A stretch of DNA of 64,000 bases from Halichondria panicea (GCF_963675165.1 NC_087389.1:964001-1028000); one strand, 5' to 3'; counted from the first letter of the stretch, positions 36,201 to 48,887 are shown. Notes: generated by a model not told the origin, from the letters alone. Made by a program: numbers and translations.

Positions 36201-39200
36201 GAACATACAGTGGTACACAGGTACAGTTCAATGGACACATGTGTTACTATGGTACTGCTCACATGCCCAACAGGGTTGTGATGTCGGTGTAGACAGTGTC
36301 GACATCATCACACTCATCCAGTACATTCCAGTCTTGCACCAACATCAACAGACAGTTGACAATCTTGAGGAGAGCACTCGGCTGCAAGTTGGACTGACCC
36401 AGTTTCTGCAGAGATACACACATTACCATAGAATTCGGTTCAGACTATATACATGTAACTAGATGAATGTCAGCGTATCATCTTCGAATAGCCATAACTT
36501 GTATTCTGGTTATCCAATTTAAATAATGTTAGGATTTTCTGAAAGCTTAGAAGAACACTCTATTTGAATTTCTCATTTTCAGCAACCCCATTGGACCATT
36601 ACATGTAGTGTTGCAGTGCACTAGTACAGCCATGTAAAAAAGTTTAACTAGTAAAACATGGACTAGTTGTCGTAAGCTTACCAGTACACATAGTTGGAAT
36701 ATGATGTAGGTGGAGGGTGTGGTAGGCTCCGCCCCCTGGCTCTGTTGAGCTGGCAGAAACTTACTCTCACTCACCACCCGGAACTGAGAGTGTGACTGCA
36801 CCTGGGCTATCTTCCGTCTGTGCCCGAGTGGACTCCCCTGATAGGGCGACTCGGTGATGTCAGGACCCGCGTGAAATGCCTTGAGGCCACCCTGTATGCC
36901 GAACCTCTTACTCGTAGTGTCTTCTTCCCTGGGGGGTGTGCTCTGTGGGGGGGGGCATTCAGTACACAATTACATGTACTACATTTGTACGTAACAAGGC
37001 TGTTGGCACGGTAGTATTGACTCTAGGATAATACTGTTACGAAGAATAGTACCTGTGGCGTAGCTGATGCCTCACGGGGGGTGGAGACCAGCTGCCGCTG
37101 TCTGTACGAGCGTGTAGACATCCTGTGATAGGAGGAGCCGATGTCTTCAACATCATCTCCTGCACAGAGTGAAACAGTAGGCTGACAGTACGGCTGCTTG
37201 GAAAGGATTACACAGTTGTAGGTCAGTCGATCGTCTAGGCTCACATATTAACTACGTGTAGCAGTGTTCTAAGTTTGTATAATACATACTGCACTTGAAA
37301 TGTAAGCTAGAGACAGATTTAAGCATATACCATTGCATTGAATATAGAGCTATCAAAATGCATCTTTTATTATTACGTAACTTATACCAAAAGTGAGCAC
37401 TTGAAATACCCGTTCCCTACCTGCACTTCCCTCCCTATACACTTGTCTGTACTCCTCGAGGATTTTGGTAGCGAGTCCAAACCATACGCCCACCCCCTGA
37501 CAGAGATAGCAGATGCTGTTCGGCTCTCGATGGTCGTGACTGCTCCCCCACACTTTACGAAGCATATTCATCAGGTTGTTCTGAAACAAATTCAGCTCCA
37601 GTGTGGGCACATTCTCAGGCAGCTGTGTGAGCTGGGGGGGGGGTAGGCAATGTGTTTACTGTACATCATGACAGCTGGCCACATTAAAGGTCTAACATTT
37701 GGTTGATACTACCAGGAGTACATTAAGATTCTTAATGTACTCCTGATACTACGTAGTTAAAAGAAAGTGCAGTTAACAAACATATAACTAACCGGATTAG
37801 CAATAATTCTGTACTATTCTGCTGATGAGGCAGACATGCTAATAAAGGTGAGGTGTGAGGTAGACTCCACTCACCTGAGAGAGCCAGATGTCGAGCATGA
37901 GGATGTATCTTGTGAGTGATGACTTGAGGTTGACGATGATCGGTGTGTCCATCTGTTCTATGGAGGACTGGGAGAGGAGTTGCGGCTCCACATCAGAGCC
38001 ACTGACACTGGAAGAAGAAAGAAGGAGAATAAGTTATTGCTTGCTTTTGAAGACTATTTAGACGGATGTACGGGGGGGGAGGTACAAGTATCAGTGAAGT
38101 TAACTAACTTTTCTTTCTATGTCAGAAAAGATTGAAGTTTCACAGATTATCATAATTATCCGATCAGCAATTTTGAAAAACAGTTAGCAACAGAAAAGCA
38201 GATAATCTTAGCTGTACTTTAATTGTTAAGGTATCAAATATATACTTAACCCGACTCTACCCACCTCCCAACGCTCTCCTTCCTTATAACCTCCACCTCC
38301 ACGTCGAATGACGACATGGGGGAGTCGCCACGAGTGAGTGGCATCCTTCGGAATCGCCCGTGGCTCTCCTTGAGGGCATCGTCAAACATGTGAGGTAGGT
38401 AGGGCAGGGGGATGTGCAGTCTTGTCAAGTCCTGCATCATGCGGGGAAATCAACACAAGAGTTAATACAAAACAATCAACATCACTTGGCAACAAGTGCA
38501 CATGCACGAAAAAGAATATAAGAGCTACAAAATGCACACTTTCTTTAGATGCCATAAAATTAATGCATTTTCAAATCCTAAGTCGGGGCACTTTAGGGAA
38601 GGGAGGCATTTGCCACTCTCCCTGAGTCAATCCTTAGGTGGAAAACTAATATAATGTCCTCTCTCACACCTGTAACCAGAAGAGTCCTCTCTGTCTCTCG
38701 TCACTATCCTCACTCCAAAACTTCTCACGAATGAACTTGAAGATCCTCAGCCCTTGCTCGTGCTTCTTGTTTTGAGTAGAGAATATCAACCTGGACATAT
38801 ACGCACGCACACACAGAAAAGTTACACAATGACCAGGGCAACAGTAAAAAGTTACAAACAGATTGTTTCTGAATCAGCCTATACTATTGCATGAGGCTTA
38901 CTTTTTCCACTAAACCAGACTAACCCTAGCTTCCTAACCCTTAAAAACGAATTTAAACCTGACTATAATATGTGACAGGCTCTGGGAAAACCAGACTATT
39001 GGAGCAGAATTTAGTATTGAGCTACAGCTAAATTTATGCCTACAGTATAAAATCTCAAATAAAATATTATTGATGTATAAGTATCTACAGTCCTTCTACT
39101 ACCTCTCTGTAAAATCTGATGCTCTAAATCCAACTCTTTCCATCGAAACGCTTCGTCCAAAGTTTCGCTATTACCTTATTTTTCCTAATTAAGCAATCTT

Positions 39201-39876
39201 TGAGAGTCGTTTTTCTCGATACTACATTTTACGGCTTCGAGTTTCCAACGCGCATGACTCGGGTATGAAACTAGGTATGTGAACACTAAGCATATCATTG
39301 TGTAGGCGATGCTCTGCTCTATTATTTGGTACATTAATCACACAAATTTTAGTCTGCTCCAATAGTCTGGTTTTCCCAGAGCCTGTCACAATTATTTCAA
39401 AGACACACAACACACATGCCACTTAATTGTCTCAGGCCAGTTGCTCCCCTAGCTCACCTGAACTGATCTTGCAGTCCCTCCATTTTCCCGGGGTCAGCAC
39501 GAAGATCGACTAACTTGTTCATCCAGAGTGGCATCACGGTGTTGAAGATATCCGAGAACGAGTCAAGCTTGCCCTGACGATGGAAGTAGTCAAGACGATA
39601 GATAATAGTCAGCGTTCGCTTGTAGCGAGCAATCGGGTCATGTGCTTTGTTCCTGGGGCATTCAACAAAAATTAAAAGAATCGTATATTGGCCTACCACA
39701 TACACCCCCTCACATTTACCCCCTCCCTCCACACACACACACACACACACACGCACGCACGCACACGCACACACACACACACACACGCACGCACGCACGC
39801 ACGCACGCACACGCACACACACGCACGCACGCACACACACGCACGCACGCACACACACACACACACACACACGCAC

Positions 39877-39908
<32 letters not shown>

Positions 39909-41127
39909 TTACCACATTTTGCCGACTTGTGCACAGCCTGAGATGTCTGGTTTGAGTACCTCCACCATACACTCACTGTTGGTGTCACACACGGAACGGA
40001 TCCAGTACAGAACATGCTGAATGGGAATCGGAAATGAAACATTGTTAATTTCAATAGCACATGATCAAAGTGACTCACTGATTCCATTAATGCTGTGACT
40101 TCAGAGTAATTGGAAAATATCTTCTGAACTGCAATAATTAGAATTACATAACATGTTATGATACATGTAAGAAGCTTGATTGTTTGTACACAGCCCACTC
40201 ACTCAGAAATGTGCACTCCACACACTCACACACACCACATACCTTAAGGTGACATATTTTCGCGTGTATTAATTTCTGCTATTTCTGCGAATGGAGTAAA
40301 ATCGCAAAAATTAGTACTCGCAAATAATTGGCCGCCCTCTTGTTTAATGTATCCAGATCGACATTCGCAAACAATTATACCAGCAAAATGTACAAAACTG
40401 TAAAAACGCAAACAAATCTACCTGTGAAAATATGTCACCTTAAGGTAATACACGCAGTAACAGTGTACAAATACACACCACATCGCCCCGACTCAATCCC
40501 TCCCCAGTCCCCCCCCCTTAATCACTCAAGCATGTCACTTGACATTGTTCAACCACTCCTCACGGCCCCTCCCCCTTCTGACCCACAGATCCCGAAGTTC
40601 GTTCGAGGCATAATCAGTTCACCATCAGATGCATACTCTCAAACGTACACTCTTTGACGTAGTCAGAGCTGTCCACCCACTCTTGTCCCTCGGCTCCTGC
40701 GGCAACGGATGCTGCCCCAGCCGAGGTCATCTGTTCCTCCATCTTCACAATGGCCGCCTGGAGGATGTCGTAGTAAGTCTGCATCCATTCTAGCACCAGC
40801 GCCAGCAAGTGGATCAGCCACTCCTGTTGGTTGGCCTATAGGAGGAGGGGAATTGTAATTGTATATTTTGCAAAACACTACTCGATGATCTTTTGCTGCA
40901 ATGATACGAGTTATACGGTACCAGTCACTTTTGGATAAAGGCGAACACAGTGGCCGTGATAGAGGAGGCTGCTAAGCTATATATGTAGGTCAAACTGAAA
41001 CACATGTAGTGGAGGCTTTGAACTCAGCTGCATTACGCTCCTAAAAGGTTTACCTAGATCACTGATTTCTAGTCATTAGAATTATCCTCACACGTACAGC
41101 ATCCAATGTTGTACAGTGTACCATACT

Positions 41128-41213
<86 letters not shown>

Positions 41214-44100
41214 CTCACTCTGACTTCAATCGTAGGTGTACAGTAATGAGACAGTAGCCATATTGCCTTCTTGCTTATGTCCATGTTGATCTGTGACTGC
41301 TTGTTCCGTTGAATGAGAGGGGCTGATATTTTGGGCAGTCTATTATGTGGGGCCTCGGTCACCATGGGAACAACATCAATGAGTTTAGCGACAGCCTCCA
41401 GCATTGTGGAAGAGCTAGAGAGGTTGTCATAGGCCCATGGATCAGGGAGATCAACTGTGTGTGTGGGTGTGTGGGTGTGAATGGTGATCGAGGGTTGCAT
41501 GCTCAGACAAAATTGTATGGCTACAGCAGACAATTTTCCTTTTTGAAACCATTGCACAAGCTAAGGTCACACAAAACCTTAGCTTTACTAAAAAAAGTTT
41601 GTTGTTATTATAATAATTTGCCTTCTTAGCTTGCATTGCTTGTACGTACAGTTGTACCTTGATAAATGTGTGTGGGGTCATTGAGCTCCTTGTGCTGCTT
41701 GGAGTGACAGCTGAAACACATTCGTATGGGCTGCCCGTTCTGAATGGCCGTGCAGCTGTCGTCATAGCATGTGACTACGGCCTTGTTCACCTTGTCCTTA
41801 CCAGAGCAGATTCGCTGAAACTCACAGTTAGGCTTAATCTCACCTGGAAGAAAAAGAGCTAAGTGAGAAACCTCTATAGAGAATGGAAAGGCTACTGCAT
41901 GTTTTGATGTCAGGGGCTAGATGCATCTATTGGTTACGTTAATAGGTCCTGATTGTACATGCTAGAAAGTCCACATTTAGGAGGTTCTAGGAGCTAAAAT
42001 TATAATTATAAGTCAGATAGATGTGAACTCACTGAGAGGCATTGGGAGCTTCAGTCGTTGGTGAGTGTCTTCGTCACTGCAGGGGTCAAAGTTCATAACA
42101 GTACTACATTAAATCAAGCACGAAGGCCAGTCAAAACATTGAGGCTAGGTCTTGTGGGTTCTCTAGATTTATAGCTGAAAGTTAATGTTAATCTGGCCAC
42201 GGAGAATGTGGGAACTGATTTTGCATAATAGATTGCAGCTGTGAGCAACAGAGCTACGTATGGTTTCCAGGCCATGCAACAACTAGAGCAGCACACCTGT
42301 GTATGGTGTTGTCACAGTCAGGGCAGAGGAGGAGGTACAGCTTCATTGTATCAGGGGCTTTGTGTTGGGCAGCACATTTCACACTCAAGCACAGCTGTGG
42401 GACACACACAAGCACATAAGCATTTATAATGATCTCTCTCCAACTGAGGAGGGTGTAAGTCTCTATGTTTGTTTACCTAACGTAAGAGGCTTGTTTGTAT
42501 TTTGTAGTGTGTATATATAATAATGCCTTAGGCCTTGTGTTGGTCCCCAGCGACAACTTCCTACCACCGTTTAGTATAACAAAGCAATGTTTTTTCTCTA
42601 AGTACATGTAGGTGCAATTAATCAAACTCACCGTTGTAGCTATGTTATTACTGTGGCGGCATGTTGAATTTTCACAATGAGGCATTGTCCATTCTGAGAA
42701 GTAAGGCATAACTAAACAATGAGTCAGTTCCAAAAACAGATAGACAGATATGCATCCAAACACTAACCTCCATATGTGAGTTTATGAGAATGACGTCGGA
42801 ACTCCGGGATGGGAATGGGCCAGTAGTGCAGGAGTAGGTCCAATGCTTTGGAGCGTACTGTAGGTGTGCCGTACGTTATCACATTGAGAACATCCTGCAC
42901 GGCACGGGGAAGGAAGCAAGAGGGTTTGGATAGAATATAGCAAGAGGGTTTGTAACAAGAGGGTCTGTAGAATTTGTTATATATACGAGCTCTTGTACTG
43001 TGTTAGTAGCTCAGCTAGAGCTCGCGTAACTTTTTTTAATTAATTCTGGTTAGCTATTGGGCTAAGATTATTGTAAGGATCGAGACTGGTGAGCTCCTCA
43101 CCATGGCAACATCCCTCTTGAGCGTCATGAGTGTGTCCGTGAGAAGGAGGTAGTGTTTGTGGGAGGAGCATGCCTCCAACACCATCATGAGCACTGACGT
43201 CAGACACATACACTGTCGATACTCAGACCTCACTGCAATGGGGGAGAGAGGGTAGGGGGCAAGTGGATGTAGATTGAAGTTAGCAAATCACTGTGTATTC
43301 TAGATTGAATCTAGAGGTAGTTAGTTAGTGCATGGGTGTGATACCATTGATTATGTAATACTAGAAAGCTAAAGAAACACAATCAGTGATATACCACTCC
43401 ACTCCCACGCGTGCTCACCAAGGCAGTTGGGTAGTACAAAGTGACATAGTCTAGCCACCACCTCATTGTATGCATCGCCCCACTCTGACTCGGGCTCGAA
43501 GTAGAGGAGACAAGATGCAAACACAGCAGGGAATGTCAGGCAAGAGCTATCTATCTTCAGAGCAACCAGTAGACTTAGAATATCCGTCAGGAGAAAGGCC
43601 ATGGCTTTCTGAGACTGCTTTATCTTGGGCAAGTAAGAGATGAGCTTCTCTGTGATGATGTTGTAGATATTACGAATGTGTGTAGTAGTAGAGACATTGG
43701 TGAGGTCCATCTCCGACACCACAACTCTGTGGGGGGGGGGGAAACAGAAATATAAACAAACCGTACGTCGCTCACTTTTCTACATTCTAAGCTACGACTC
43801 AACTATTTATTACCTTTCCAGGACATCCTTGATCTGCTTCAGAGGGGCACAAAACTGCTCTCCATTTATAAACTCACTGGCCAGAAAGATCTTGATCCTA
43901 CCGAGCACATTAGTGTCTATTTTGGCCAGTTCTGAAGATAGCTCTGAGCTGGATCCTATGGCAAGGGGAGACGTATCACCGCCGTCTTTCCGTCCTCTGG
44001 AGGACATCTTGTTCTGCTCTTTCTTGTCTCTCCTCGGCAAGAGAGAGTAGCTGCTGTAGCTCGACTGAAACTGTACACCAGTGATGGAATCTAAATCCAT
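30202..44100 (-). CDS. UNC79: UNC79, NALCN channel complex subunit (42 exons, 2258 aa)
   Basis: Exons: 44100-43814, 43726-43419, 43232-43102, 42894-42768, 42711-42632, 42394-42297, 42076-42033, 41843-41658, 41454-41219, 40835-40649, 40128-40079, 40016-39913, 39652-39458, 38790-38670, 38431-38265, 38007-37875, 37631-37421, 37159-37053, 36942-36682, 36405-36263, 36102-35969, 35662-35510, 35396-35197, 35115-34897, 34666-34538, 34435-34211, 33949-33719, 33552-33219, 33166-33001, 32884-32590, 32505-32260, 32160-31996, 31847-31737, 31686-31609, 31558-31442, 31387-31251, 31177-30916, 30817-30776, 30719-30603, 30549-30469, 30420-30370, 30309-30202; all phases agree. Identity rests on the Cys/His-rich block at 41658-41843 ([34 protein letters not shown]), which matches the UNC79 hallmark, and on [12 protein letters not shown] and [13 protein letters not shown] before it. 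The rest is helical-repeat sequence. UNC79 with UNC80 forms the large cytosolic scaffold of the sodium leak channel NALCN. Slightly shorter than human UNC79 (about 2600 aa). Confidence 0.9.
35756..35917. mobile_element. Tigger/pogo-like MITE F (UNC79 intron 21)
   Basis: 162 bp bounded by CAGTCGAACCTCT and AGGGGTTCCACTG with TA dinucleotides outside both ends, as expected for a Tc1/mariner-Tigger target-site duplication. No coding capacity. Confidence 0.7.
36483..36570. repeat. Fragment related to the 344-bp repeat unit
   Basis: CGAATAGCCATAACTTGTAT, TTAGGATTTTCTGAAAGCTT and AGAAGAACACTCTATTTGAA match, with changes, the end-to-start junction of the unit at 13436-14106. It lies in an UNC79 intron. 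Confidence 0.65.
38971..39390. mobile_element. Foldback element G with 37-bp inverted ends (UNC79 intron 13)
   Basis: TGTGACAGGCTCTGGGAAAA and the next 17 bases recur as an exact inverted copy ending at 39390. The 420-bp element has no open frame of note. Confidence 0.85.
39730..39908. repeat. CA/CG microsatellite at a splice donor (UNC79)
   Basis: About 180 bp of (CA)n with CGCACGCACG blocks; on the coding strand it begins right after the donor of exon 12 (GTAAGTG at 39912). Confidence 0.95.
40251..40446. mobile_element. MITE D (UNC79 intron 10)
   Basis: 196 bp with inverted ends ACCTTAAGGTGACATATTTT. The interior repeats TTTCGCG and TCGCAAA motifs, recalling family A, but the termini differ. 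Confidence 0.8.
41131..41210. repeat. Pure GT microsatellite at a splice donor (UNC79)
   Basis: About 40 uninterrupted GT units; on the coding strand (CA)n starts a few bases after the donor of exon 9 (41218). Confidence 0.95.
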
Positions 44101-44224
44101 TGTATATAAAAAGGAATAAAATAATTATCACATGGACACGCCCCCTCTCTGATTGGTAAGATGACCTCTAGTTGCTCTAGTTCTCTCTTTGTTACCTCCT
44201 CCACGTGGTCTTTTAGAGAAAATC
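44101..44224. promoter_or_regulatory. Compact bidirectional promoter UNC79 / RRP15
   Basis: Only 124 bp separate the start codons of the divergent UNC79 and RRP15 genes. It contains GATTGG (inverted CCAAT, 44151) and an AT-rich stretch near the UNC79 side, with no CA repeats. Both transcripts must start in this gap unless upstream untranslated exons lie inside the other gene. Confidence 0.6.
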
Positions 44225-45129
44225 ATGTCCACTGTTTTCGACTTTGCAGAGCTTGAGAGCTCTTCTGAAGCCCCAGCAGAAGATGTCCGCTCGCATTTGA
44301 TGAAAGCTCACAGTGGTCTTGCTGCTGCTATCGCTAGAGTGCTCGCTGGGGAGCAAGAAATAGTCACAGACACTATTGTAGTAAGTTTTGTGTATGCATA
44401 TGCACATGTCGTCAAACTTGTACTGTCTGGACTACCTGCAGCCCTCCTCTAAAGTTGATAAGCCTACTAAACCAGTGAAACGAAAGCGATCCCATGTGCA
44501 GTCAACGTCAGCTAAATCAATAGGTTCAGACGAGGAAAGCTCCAAGGTCGGCCAGCCTTCTAAGTGTCAAAGTGAAGTAGTGAAGTTAGCCTACTTGTCT
44601 GTAGGGGACTATCCTGTTAATGAGGAGAGAAAGCTACAACGATTAGCAACTCGTGGAGGTACTGCCAAGGACCATATTCCCATGGGAAATGGTCAATAAA
44701 CTTGCTACTTGTATCGTGAATGTTTTGTCTCTGTTTCCACAGTGGTTCAACTCTTCAATGCGGTTAGTAAACACCAAAAGTCTATTGAAGACAAACTAAA
44801 GGAAGTTGGCCCATCAGAACGAAAGAAGCACAAAGGTAAGTTTACAATAATGTGCTGGTATTTATTAAATAAACAACGTCTTGTACTGTTGATTTACTGT
44901 ACTACTATTTCTCCATACAGTTCTATCTTCTGTGGACAAGGGTGCATTCATTGACATGCTCAAAGGAGCTGGAAAGACGGGTGATGATGACGATACTGAT
45001 GATGCCAAAGCAACAGAGCCGGCCTGGAGCATTCTCAGAGATGATTACTTGAAAACCAACTCTAAGCTACAAGACTGGGACAAAGACAGTGACTCGATTA
45101 GCGGCCATTCTAACAATGAAGAAGACTAG
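44225..45129 (+). CDS. RRP15: RRP15-like ribosome biogenesis protein (4 exons, 223 aa)
   Basis: Exons 44225-44377, 44442-44658, 44743-44835 and 44921-45129 join in frame. The family core is RGVVQLFNAVSKHQKSIEDK followed by the lysine-rich ERKKHKVLSSVDKGAFIDML. The N-terminus is Ser/Glu-rich, the C-terminus acidic. RRP15 is a nucleolar factor needed for pre-60S rRNA processing. Translation is taken from ATGTCC at 44225, the first ATG in the reading frame. It is convergent with myotrophin, with 169 bp between stops. Confidence 0.85.
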
Positions 45130-45298
45130 TTCATAATTATACGTCTGTCATGAGATTGTACTTTTTTTAAACTCTTTTATGCAACAGTGAATCAATAAAT
45201 ACAAAAAAATCTATATAGAAATTTAAAAAACTAGACTGTCTTATTGGATTCTAGCATATGATGTCAATAAACGAGTTTTCTAAGATATATATATACTT

Positions 45299-46306
45299 CT
45301 ACTTTAGGAGAGCCTTGATCTTATCGTCTTCAGCGGCATCAATGTAGGAGCTTCCATCTGGAGCTTTTCCCGTCTTTTTGGCACCCTACACAGAGAAAGT
45401 AAAAGAACAGTTGCCATTCCTAGCATAAATCTGAAGTCAACTTAACATCTATTCCTCATCAGAAATCATTAAGCTCTACATATTTGAGATGACAGCCTAG
45501 CATCATTCCATTCCTAGCGCAGGTATAGTCTATACCTTTGTGAGTAGCAGTTCGACACAATTTGCGTGACCCTCAAAGATAGCAGCCAGTAGGGGGGTGA
45601 TCCCATGCTTGTCAGGAGCCTACATAATACATTTTTGTGGAACAGTACCGAGATAATACCTATAAGTAGCTAGTTAGTTAACACGATAGGTGATTTGTAC
45701 TAAACGCAAACTAACAACTGAAAATACACATACACCATGTAATCACGGGCTACTGATAATAAGTGGGAATATAATTATACGTATAACGTATATAGCTTAC
45801 ATTTACATCAGCACCCATTACAATCAGGTACTCTATGACCTCTGTCTGTCCATAATCAGAGGCGTAATGAAGCGGATTCCTGCCATTCAACAGCTCAGCA
45901 TTGGCATTGAAACTAGACTGTGTGCGTGTGTGTTGAAGGTATGAGTGCAATGTTACTAATAACAGTATCTGCCAATAAATTAAAATGCCTCGCTAACTTG
46001 ACAGGTTTATACAGCCATAGAAGGGAAACGCACGCATGTGCAGCACAGTAGCAGAGAGAGGTAAATTCGTATAATTCTAGGGCTAAAAGACACACATTTG
46101 AATAGGCATGTGGGTACAGTGTGAGTGCACAGATGTGTTTATGATACTTGTGAGCATGAGCTCCAAAAAAACACTGCAGTAACAACTCAATCAACTCACA
46201 AAGCTTTACTCATTATTTTATATGATACCTTTCCTGCTACTTCCTTCACTGCAACGATGTCTCCATTCTTGATAGCCCAGAGCAGCTGCTCGTTACTTGA
46301 GCTCAT
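45299..46306 (-). CDS. MTPN: Myotrophin (4 exons, 121 aa)
   Basis: Exons 46306-46229, 45917-45801, 45619-45536 and 45385-45299 join in phase 0 each time. The protein is essentially ankyrin repeats: NEQLLWAIKNGDIVAVKEVA, GRNPLHYASDYGQTEVIEYL, APDKHGITPLLAAIFEGH and the ending DDKIKALLK, matching vertebrate myotrophin (118 aa) end to end. Myotrophin (V-1) binds and sequesters the heterodimeric actin capping protein, so it regulates barbed-end actin growth. The exon 2 acceptor is taken at TCTAG-upstream CACAG (45918-45919), because it alone keeps the frame. Confidence 0.92.
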
Positions 46307-46615
46307 GTTTCTAGCTAGTGTTGCTAGCAACAGGCAGAGAGAAAGTGAGTTCGAGTGTTGTTGTGAAGCACTAGCTAGCTAGCTATTAACAAAATAATAA
46401 GTTATTCAGGTCAGAGGTCAGTTATAATTATTACGAAGCCTGGTACATTATGTGTATGTTTTTCTTTGCAACCTCCTGTTACCCTCGATGTATAGACGCA
46501 GTTGATAATAATGGATCAACAATAATAATTACAATGTATATAAGCACTAACAAACATTACCAATCTCAGGGAATAATACTAAGAGACCAAGGATAATAAT
46601 CTAACTAGGTGGCAG
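46307..46615. other. Gap between myotrophin and the PKA regulatory subunit
   Basis: 309 bp with the myotrophin promoter side and the 3' untranslated region of the PKA-R gene. GCTAGCTAGCTA occurs just upstream of myotrophin; nothing else is recognisable. Confidence 0.4.
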
Positions 46616-48887
46616 TTAACGAGTGTCTGAAATGTCCATGGTGGTCCCAAACAGTTGCATCAGTTGTTCTTCATAGTGCTGGAAATTTCTCTTCATGACA
46701 TCCATACACGGTCCAAGGAGACGCTCAAAAGCTCCAATTTCAAGCACTGAATAATACACAAACAATCATAAACACTGCACAGATACACAGAGTTTAATAG
46801 TTACTCACCAGCACATGTGATATCCCCAACAGCAAACACTGATGCTGCCCTTGGCTTGTTTGTGATTAAAGCCAACTCTGTGTAAACAAAGTCACCATTA
46901 TAACAAGCACGGTTAGGACCTTACCTCCAAAGTATTGTCCCTTAGTACAGGTATTCAGATCAACCATTTTGCCTGGGTTGTTCTGTAAAATTATATTATC
47001 AGCGGGTTAGTTTTGACTCATTATTATTATACAAAATGTACAAGACAGGACGCAACACTTACAGGGTCTTCTTTGGTGATCTTCACAGTACCATCTTCTA
47101 CGATATAGAAAGCATCTGCAGAGACACCTTGTTTGATAATACAGTCCCCATCGCTGTAGTATCTTCTCTCTAGGGCATCAGCCAAATTCATCATTTCATA
47201 CACTTCGAGTGTTTTGAGCATTGGAACTGACTCTAAGAATGTCTGGTACATTTGGCGCTGTGTGGGATAGGGTCAAACACAGTCATATTGAATCAACTAT
47301 AGGAACAGTGAAGCTACCTTTCGGCTAGCAGATCCACAAATGATTTTCTTGAAGATAACTCTATCCTGTAGTGGTACATGGTATACATAAACACAGAGTC
47401 AAACAGGTGGTACATTGTAATTAGTAGACATACCAGAGCCCAGAGAGTACCCTCTGTCTTAGCAACAACTGTGGCAGCTCTATAACAGGGAACAGGAATA
47501 TGCATCTTTGTGTGAAAATTACAAGCACAAACCTTGGAGTATTGTACATGAGAGCCAGCTCGCCAAAGCTTCCCTCGTTGTTGTACGTAAACACCTGTAG
47601 GAGGAAAGGACAGGACACTCAAAATAATCACTTAACAATCCACACATTGGTGACAAATTTGTTGGACAACATACCACTTTAGGTTCCTCTCCATTTTTGC
47701 CGACCAGTGCATCATACACTCCACTGTGCACACAAGTAAAGTACAGTACATGCATATGATATTGTACAGGCACAGCACAAGTCATAGCACGTCATAAACA
47801 TACAAAAACTTGATCGACAGTACATGATCTGTTACATGTATGTTAGGAATGTGATTGTAATACACACAAACGCCTCCCACTCTTTAGAAAGCATTAATGC
47901 TAAACACACAGACAAAATACCTTTCAATAACGTAGAAATTGTCACCATCATCTCCCTGTTCTATAAGCTGATCCCCAGAAACCACCTACAAATGTAACAC
48001 AGCGCAAGGTGAAAACACACACACAGGAGGTTGTCACTAACAACTATGCAGTGTATGCAGTGTACCGTACCTTCTTCTCAAACATGGCATCTAGCACTTC
48101 AAGGGTCTGCTCCTTGTCCAAACTTCGAAACAAAAATATCTTGGACACAGCATTGGCTAGACTCCTACGCTGATCGTCTGACTTTGGATGAACAATCTGA
48201 GGGTATAATTAGGAATAAGAATGCTTAGACACTAACACACAATCCAAATGCAGACACAAATAATTCAATTACCTTTTCCACGGCAGAGTCATCGTCCCCA
48301 GGCTCGTAAGATTCGGCAAATACCGACTTTCTTCTGAGGTCCATTCCAGCTCTGTACGAGGCTGGTGGGGGCTCAAAGCCCTCGTCTTCTGAATCTGCAC
48401 ACAATGAAATGGGCACAGATATTAAGCAGCTCAGTAGCTAGTATTGGACCATGAGGCTTATACGGCACCGGATGTGCACTGGATGTGGAAATGCCCTAAT
48501 TTTTATAACTTTTCCTTTGCTAACCCGAACCCCTCTCTTTCACAATTACATCCAGTGCCGTATATGCCACTTGGTCCCTAGTGTTATCGTACACAGATAT
48601 GGGATGGGGGTGGTGCATACTATTAAACAAAGCTTACAATAAAATAGCTAGTTTTACGAGTGTGGGCCCTCACCTTCAGCAGCCATCTCCACTTCAGCAG
48701 TGCTGGCTTGTTCAGACGCAGCCTGTACCACAGTAGCACCACCTCCTTGCTTCCGAGACATGTGCAAGTTGTTGAAATACTGGGCAGCAAATTCAATCAA
48801 ATCAGCAGGTTTCTCCCTCAGAACAGTGACAGCAAACTCTTCCAAGAGCTCACTAAAGCCTTCAGGAACAGATACACTTGTACTCAT
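46616..48887 (-). CDS. PRKAR2: cAMP-dependent protein kinase type II regulatory subunit (12 exons, 394 aa)
   Basis: Exons 48887-48674, 48394-48273, 48196-48071, 47985-47921, 47723-47675, 47594-47533, 47479-47434, 47365-47318, 47257-47063, 46982-46925, 46877-46809 and 46746-46616 join in frame. The N-terminal docking/dimerisation domain ([20 protein letters not shown]) binds AKAPs. The inhibitor site is [10 protein letters not shown], with a phosphorylatable Ser, which makes it type II (type I has Ala or Gly). Two cyclic-nucleotide-binding domains follow, with phosphate-binding cassettes [18 protein letters not shown] and [19 protein letters not shown], each with the essential Glu and Arg. The C-terminus has [14 protein letters not shown]. 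It holds the PKA catalytic subunit inactive until cAMP binds. Confidence 0.97.

Noticed and set aside
39642-40020. Poly-His/Thr and Cys/Val open frames
   Set aside because: Frames of the CA/CG microsatellite in UNC79.
30202-44100. UNC80 or UBR4-type giant protein
   Set aside because: The Cys/His block and the surrounding order fit UNC79; no UBR box or UNC80-specific segment is seen.
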